Below, in pieces: positions 60,010 to 64,000 of a DNA stretch of 64,000 nt. Origin of the DNA: Streptomyces sp. TP-A0356. GTDB taxonomy: Bacteria; Actinomycetota; Actinomycetes; Streptomycetales; Streptomycetaceae. Under the pieces are notes generated by a model, which was not told the origin of the DNA, did no database searches, and was given only the letters and a program-made list of their open reading frames with translations. Within the stretch, counting starts at the first letter, position 1. Every line of letters begins with the position of its first letter. Location of the stretch: assembly GCF_001417775.1 (NCBI RefSeq), contig NZ_BBZJ01000012.1, positions 62,001 to 126,000 on the forward strand, written 5' to 3'. The translations under genes and the position numbers were made by a program.

Positions 60010-60012
60010 ATG
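59965..60012. repeat. 24-bp direct duplication overlapping the start of response regulator 2
   Basis: Copies lie at 59965-59988 and 59989-60012. Each starts GGGACAACCACGGACAGG. They differ only at the last base: the first ends ATA, the second ATG, and that ATG is the upstream start candidate of the next gene. Confidence 0.9.
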
Positions 60013-60900
60013 ACGACGAATAGCGATCCCTCGTACCCGGCCGGGGGCGAACAGGGCGTCCCCACGGAACCGACGGGCGTCGGAGCCCGGCGGTCTTCGC
60101 TGATCGGCGGAAGCCACGAGCACGACCGGGACATGCGACATGACCCCGACGCCATGCGGCTCCTGCTCGTGGAGGACGACGACCGGATCGCCGGCCCTCT
60201 CGTGGAGGGGCTGAACCGCTACGGCTTCGCCGTGGAGCGGGTCAGGACCGGTGCCTCCGCGCTGTCGGCCTCTGCCGCCGACCTTGTCCTGCTGGACCTC
60301 GGTCTGCCCGACATGGACGGCATCGACGTCTGCCGGGCTGTACGCACCCGCTCCAGCGTGCCCATCATCATGATCACGGCGAGAAGCGAGGAGACCGACC
60401 GGGTCGTCGGCCTGGAGGTCGGGGCGGACGACTATCTGTCCAAGCCGTTCGGCGTACGAGAGTTGGTGGCCCGCATCCGAGCCGTCACGCGGCGCACCCA
60501 CCCCGAGAGACACGCCCCGCCGAACACCACCGCACCGGCGTTCGCAGCCATGCTGCCGGGCCCAGCGCAGGACCGGCCACTGGAGGAACGAGGCGTCCAG
60601 GAACTGGGCCCGCTGACCATCGACCGGCGCACCCGGGGCGTCACCGTCAGCGGCCGGCCGCTCACCCTCACCCCGAAGGAATTCGACCTGCTCTCGCAGC
60701 TCGCCAGCGACCCCGGCGCCGTCTGGTCACGCCAGCAGATCCTCGACACGGTGTGGGACCCCAACTACTTCGGCCCCACCCGAACCCTCGACGTGCACGT
60801 ATCGGCACTCCGCCGCAAGCTCGGCGACCCCGCCTGGATCGCCACCGTCCGCGGCATCGGCTTCCGGCTCACGGTCCCCGGCGACAGCGCCCACGACTGA
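60010..60900 (+). CDS. OmpR/PhoB-family response regulator 2 (orphan)
   Basis: 296 aa from ATG 60010, but the conserved receiver begins at ATG 60154 (MRLLLVEDDDRIAGP). The first 48 residues are unconserved-looking and His/Asp/Gly-rich, and their start was created by the 24-bp duplication, so 60154 may be the true start. The phospho-acceptor Asp is in LLDLGLPDMDG and Lys in LSKPFG. The effector domain (TRGVTVSGRPLTLTPKEFDL, RQQILDTVWDPNYFG, TLDVHVSALRRKLGD) is very close to regulator 1. No kinase gene adjoins. Confidence 0.9.
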   Translation: MTTNSDPSYPAGGEQGVPTEPTGVGARRSSLIGGSHEHDRDMRHDPDAMRLLLVEDDDRIAGPLVEGLNRYGFAVERVRTGASALSASAADLVLLDLGLPDMDGIDVCRAVRTRSSVPIIMITARSEETDRVVGLEVGADDYLSKPFGVRELVARIRAVTRRTHPERHAPPNTTAPAFAAMLPGPAQDRPLEERGVQELGPLTIDRRTRGVTVSGRPLTLTPKEFDLLSQLASDPGAVWSRQQILDTVWDPNYFGPTRTLDVHVSALRRKLGDPAWIATVRGIGFRLTVPGDSAHD

Positions 60901-60996
60901 ACCCGACCGCATGCGGTGTGAGGGGGGACCCGCCCCTCACGTGCTTCGGGCACCGCCGCCCAGCATGCGGCCCGGGGCGGCAGTCGATAGCCGGCG

Positions 60997-61737
60997 TCAC
61001 GGAGCCCCGGACGCCTCCGGCGAGTCCACAACTCCCGGGGCCGGAACGGTGAGACTGAAGCCCACGCCCCGTGCTGTCGTGATCCACCGGGGATCACCCA
61101 GCTTGCGGCGCAGAGCCGCGACATGAGCGTCAAGGGTCTTGGTGGGACCGAAGAAGTGCGGATCCCACACCGCGTCCATGATCTGCTGACGGGAGTGCAC
61201 GGCCCCAGGATCCCGGGCCAGGTAGGTCAGGAGATCGAACTCGCGCGGCGTCAGGAGTATGTCGCGCCCACCCAACCTGACCTGGCGCGTGCGCCGGTCG
61301 ATGCGCAGGGGACCCAGTCGCTGCGCGCTCGACGCCGTCACGGGTACGGCCGCCGCTTGCATGGCGCCCGTCGGCCCCGCGAGCGCGCCGGTGCGCCGGG
61401 TGACCGCCCGGATACGAGCCACCAACTCCCTTACGCCGAACGGCTTGGCCAGATAGTCGTCCGCTCCGAGTTCAAGGCCGACGACGCGGTCGGCTTCCTC
61501 ACCTCGCGCGGTGATCATGATGATCGGAACCGCGGACCTGGCCCGCAGGCCTCGGCAGACATCCAGGCCGTCCATGTCGGGCAGACCGAGGTCGAGCAGG
61601 ACCAAATCCGGGCAGCCCCCGTCCGCCAGCCCCGCGGCGCCGGTGCGGACCCGGTCCACGGCGAAGCCGTAGCGGTTCAGGCCTTCCGTGAGGGGGTCAG
61701 CAATCCGGTCGTCGTCCTCGATCAACAGCAGCCGCAT
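60997..61737 (-). CDS. OmpR/PhoB-family response regulator 3 (orphan)
   Basis: 246 aa from ATG 61737 (GTG 61743 adds two residues). Receiver with EDDD, Asp49 in LLDLGLPDMDG and Lys in LAKPFG; winged helix with TRQVRLGGRDILLTPREFDL, RQQIMDAVWDPHFFG and TLDAHVAALRRKLGD. Highly similar to regulators 1 and 2 and convergent with regulator 2. No kinase gene adjoins, so it must use the kinase at 57899 or one elsewhere. Probably a local gene duplication. Confidence 0.93.
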   Translation of the reverse strand: MRLLLIEDDDRIADPLTEGLNRYGFAVDRVRTGAAGLADGGCPDLVLLDLGLPDMDGLDVCRGLRARSAVPIIMITARGEEADRVVGLELGADDYLAKPFGVRELVARIRAVTRRTGALAGPTGAMQAAAVPVTASSAQRLGPLRIDRRTRQVRLGGRDILLTPREFDLLTYLARDPGAVHSRQQIMDAVWDPHFFGPTKTLDAHVAALRRKLGDPRWITTARGVGFSLTVPAPGVVDSPEASGAP

Positions 61738-62011
61738 GGCCACAGGTTCGCACAGCTGGGGCGAAGGAGGTCGCCGTGTTCATGGGACCTCACGGAACAC
61801 AGGGAACCGACCGGGTACAGGGAACTGCCCCCTCCGCATGAACGCCCCTCCAGGGGAAACCCTCTTCGTCGGGAAGTCCCCTCCGCCACGCAAGGCGTCC
61901 CGTCTCGCCATCATGACGGGCGCGGCCGCGTGGCGGCAGGATCAGCGGTGAGAGCCGTACGGCGTGGCGGCGTCGTCGCGGCTGTTCACCGCGCAGCGAG
62001 GAGGCCTGTGC
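61738..62011. other. Intergenic between divergent genes
   Basis: 274 bp holding promoters for response regulator 3 and the permease gene. GAGGAGG near 61998-62004 is the permease ribosome binding site. Nothing else recognised. Confidence 0.4.
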
Positions 62012-63205
62012 ATGAGTGCTGCTCCGCCCGACAGCGGCGATCGTCGTCCCGATGACTCCTCTGCCCGCGAGGAGCAGAAAGGACGCCCCAACGGCAATGG
62101 ACCGCGCGATGAGGGCGCACGTGCCGGCATCGACGAGCGCCCCTCCGGCAGAGGCCTATACGGCAGAGGGGTGAGCGGGACAGGCAGTGGTTCGTGGGCA
62201 AGGGCGGGGTTCGGTCTCGGTCTCGGGGCGACGCTGGCATGGCTGGCAGTCCAGACGCTGCTGGAGATCGGCCAGTTGCTGTCGCTGTTCCTGGTGGCCG
62301 TATTCATCGCGATCGGACTGGAGCCGCTGGTCACCTGGCTGACGCGCCTCCACCTGCGGCGCGGCTGGGCGGTCACCGCGGTCCTGTTCGTCTTCGGGCT
62401 GTGCCTGGCGGGGTTCGTCGCGCTCATCGTTCCGCCGGTCACCGAAGAGATCAATGCGCTGGTCAATGCCGTGCCGACCTGGCTGAGCAAGCTCCACGAC
62501 CGCCATACGTCTCTCGGTCGCCTGGAGGACCACTACCACCTTGTGTCCAAAGCCCGGCGGACGCTGACCTCTTCAGGCTCTTCCGGCCTGGTCGGCGGTC
62601 TGCTGGGGGCAGGCAGGATCGTGGTGAGCGTGATCACCTCCACGGTGATCGTGCTCGTGGTGACCATCTACCTGATGGTGGGGCTGCCCGTGATCAAGAG
62701 GTTCTGCTTCCGCTTCGTCGCCGCGAGCAAACGGACTCGGACGCAGACGGTCACGGACGAGATCCTGAGCCGGACGGGGCGCTTCATGCTGGCCAACCTG
62801 GCCACTTCCGGCATCGCCGGCCTCGCCACATTCGCCTGGTGCGCGGCGGTCGGCGTGCCCTACGCCGCTGCCCTGGGCTTCTTCGTCGCCTTGATGGACT
62901 TGATCCCCGTGGTCGGCTCGACGATCGCCGGGGTGGCCGTCAGCCTGGTCGCCCTCTCGGTCTCCCTGCCCGTCGCGGGCGCCACAGCGGGCTTCTACGT
63001 CGCCTTCCGTCTCGCGGAGGACTACCTCATCATGCCCCGGGCGATGAAGTACGCGGTCGACGTGCACCCCGTCGTCACCGTTGTCGGCGTCCTGATCGGC
63101 GGTGCCCTGCTGGGCATCATCGGCGCCCTGGTCGCCGTCCCGGCCGCTGTCGCCATCGGCATCCTCTTGGACGAATACCTCTTCCCCCGGACCGATGCGG
63201 CCTGA
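62012..63205 (+). CDS. AI-2E/PerM-family membrane permease
   Basis: 397 aa from ATG 62012. A ~60-residue disordered, charged N-terminus precedes about seven or eight membrane helices with the family layout: LLSLFLVAVFIAIGLEPLVT, AVTAVLFVFGLCLAGFVALI, TSTVIVLVVTIYLMVGLPVI, GFFVALMDLIPVVGSTIAGV and AEDYLIMPRAMKYAVDVHPV (DLIPxxG and the ED-x-pattern are diagnostic). Some members export autoinducer-2 or act as Na+/H+ antiporters; the substrate here is unknown. Confidence 0.9.
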   Translation: MSAAPPDSGDRRPDDSSAREEQKGRPNGNGPRDEGARAGIDERPSGRGLYGRGVSGTGSGSWARAGFGLGLGATLAWLAVQTLLEIGQLLSLFLVAVFIAIGLEPLVTWLTRLHLRRGWAVTAVLFVFGLCLAGFVALIVPPVTEEINALVNAVPTWLSKLHDRHTSLGRLEDHYHLVSKARRTLTSSGSSGLVGGLLGAGRIVVSVITSTVIVLVVTIYLMVGLPVIKRFCFRFVAASKRTRTQTVTDEILSRTGRFMLANLATSGIAGLATFAWCAAVGVPYAAALGFFVALMDLIPVVGSTIAGVAVSLVALSVSLPVAGATAGFYVAFRLAEDYLIMPRAMKYAVDVHPVVTVVGVLIGGALLGIIGALVAVPAAVAIGILLDEYLFPRTDAA

Positions 63206-63891
63206 CACCACTGACCCGATGGCCCCACTGACCCGATGGCCCCACTGGCCGTCGAGGCAACCGTGCGTGACTTCCACCTGACGGTTCAACTGCCGGACGC
63301 ACGCCCTCCCTCGCCCGAGGTCCTGATCGTCGTACGCGCCACGCTGAACGGCGTGGAACAGCCGCTGCCGGACAGACGCCAGGCGCAGGGCGTCAGACAC
63401 TCACGACTCGCGCCCCTCATCAGCAGGCGACGACCTGCCTGCCATCGGACGCGCGCCAACCCGCGCCTGAGCAGACCCTCGATCAGCGCATGGCAGAAGA
63501 ACCGCACAGGCCGGACGAGCCGCCGCCGGCTGACCTTCCGTCCGGTCGTGGCGCTCACTGCCGACCGGGGCCGGGACCGGTCCAGCCGATGGTGCCGACA
63601 CAGGCTGCAGCGCGTGCCGCGGCGGGCCGTCCGGTCGGTCGTTTGGAGGAGTGAACGCAGGTGGGCGGGCTACCCGGCCCTGGTCGGGTTCGGAAGGGAG
63701 CCCGGCCGGGCTCTCCGGGCACGGCCCGGGGAGCCTGAACACTCGAAGGGCCGGACGCCGGTGGGCGTCGACAGCGTGATCAACCACTCACTCATCCCCG
63801 TCGTTGAGTCTCGTCTTGTCAGCTTTGCTGCGGCGGGCTATATAGATGGTGTGCCCATGCGCATCCCCTTCAGGGAGAGGAGTGACCGACG
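63206..63891. other. Intergenic with a 17-bp direct repeat; promoter region of the Hsp20 gene
   Basis: CCACTGACCCGATGGCC occurs at 63208-63224 and again at 63225-63241, followed by a partial third copy. From 63236 a frame reads VEATVRDFHLTVQLPDARPP and VLIVVRATLNGVEQPLPDRR, protein-like for ~55 codons, then degrades. The stretch 63815-63870 is AT-richer, with TTGTCA and TATATAGAT, a plausible Hsp20 promoter. No HspR or CIRCE box was recognised. Confidence 0.45.
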
Positions 63892-64000
63892 ATGCTCATG
63901 CGCACCGACTCCTTCCGTGAGATGGACCGGCTGTCCCGGCAACTACTCCACGCCGTAGAGGGCCGGGATGCGCCCCGGCCGGCAGGCAGCCGGGCAGAGT
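63892..64000 (+). CDS. Hsp20/alpha-crystallin small heat-shock protein, 5' end only
   Basis: The ATG at 63892 is preceded by GAGAGGAGTG. The 36 codons in the window read MLMRTDSFREMDRLSRQLLH and beyond, matching the N-terminus of actinobacterial Hsp18/Hsp20 proteins (M-L-M-R-T-D-P-F-R-E-L-D-R-L). The alpha-crystallin domain lies outside the window. ATP-independent holdase; the AT-rich promoter upstream fits heat induction. Confidence 0.75.
   Translation, partial: MLMRTDSFREMDRLSRQLLHAVEGRDAPRPAGSRAE

Noticed and set aside
63780..63890. HspR (HAIR) or CIRCE operator before the Hsp20 gene
   Set aside because: ACTCA and TTGAGT occur but in the wrong orientation and spacing.

Overview
The window is high-GC actinobacterial DNA. 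Strong third-position GC, frequent GTG and TTG starts, GGAGG-type ribosome binding sites, a complete conservon, an AfsA-family gene, ANTAR and STAS/HATPase regulators and many secreted proteins all point to Streptomyces or a close relative, probably an accessory or arm part of the chromosome. I see no rRNA, tRNA, CRISPR array or intact transposase. Short tandem repeats, gene remnants and one MITE-like element mark the gene-poor gaps.

Layout. 0.1-4.5 kb: secreted sphingomyelinase-like phosphodiesterase, a chagasin-like remnant crossed by a 17-bp tandem repeat, a frameshifted remnant of a sialidase paralogue, and an intact secreted sialidase. 4.7-7.8 kb: regulatory island (winged-helix regulator, three STAS proteins, a MEDS-HATPase kinase). 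8.1-13.1 kb: an aromatic amino acid lyase-like enzyme divergent from a four-gene quaternary-amine ABC transporter. 13.2-15.5 kb: PL7 alginate lyase and a GAF protein. 16.3-21.0 kb: compact biosynthetic operon (AT-less KS-ACP, stand-alone adenylation enzyme, FAD oxidoreductase). 21.2-25.3 kb: conservon cvnABCD. 25.9-28.0 kb: small Cys-rich protein, a secreted protein and a VOC protein.

28.3-36.8 kb holds the most unusual locus. It is a six-gene minus-strand operon with overlapping starts and stops: PEP-synthase/rifampin-phosphotransferase-like dikinase, nucleotidyltransferase, thioester-reductase-like SDR, NDP-kinase-like protein, AfsA-family butenolide synthase and UbiA-type prenyltransferase. 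I read it as a candidate pathway for a modified gamma-butyrolactone-like or phospholipid-like metabolite.

37.4-50.5 kb is a mosaic of small stress, regulatory and secreted genes: hemerythrin, a seven-unit 20-bp repeat, MFS exporter and GlcG/HbpS protein, cold-shock protein with an overlapping small ORF, ANTAR protein, Tat-exported phosphoesterase, a two-repeat secreted peptide, CAP protein and anchored hydrolase. 50.5-56.5 kb is an NRPS-independent siderophore operon (two IucA/IucC synthetases, PLP decarboxylase, EntS-type exporter). 57.1-61.7 kb has three closely related OmpR-type response regulators and one histidine kinase. The end carries an AI-2E-family permease and the start of an Hsp20 gene that runs off the edge.

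Functions are read from motifs and family knowledge only; no database search was possible. Start sites were chosen by ribosome binding site and by overlap with the upstream stop.
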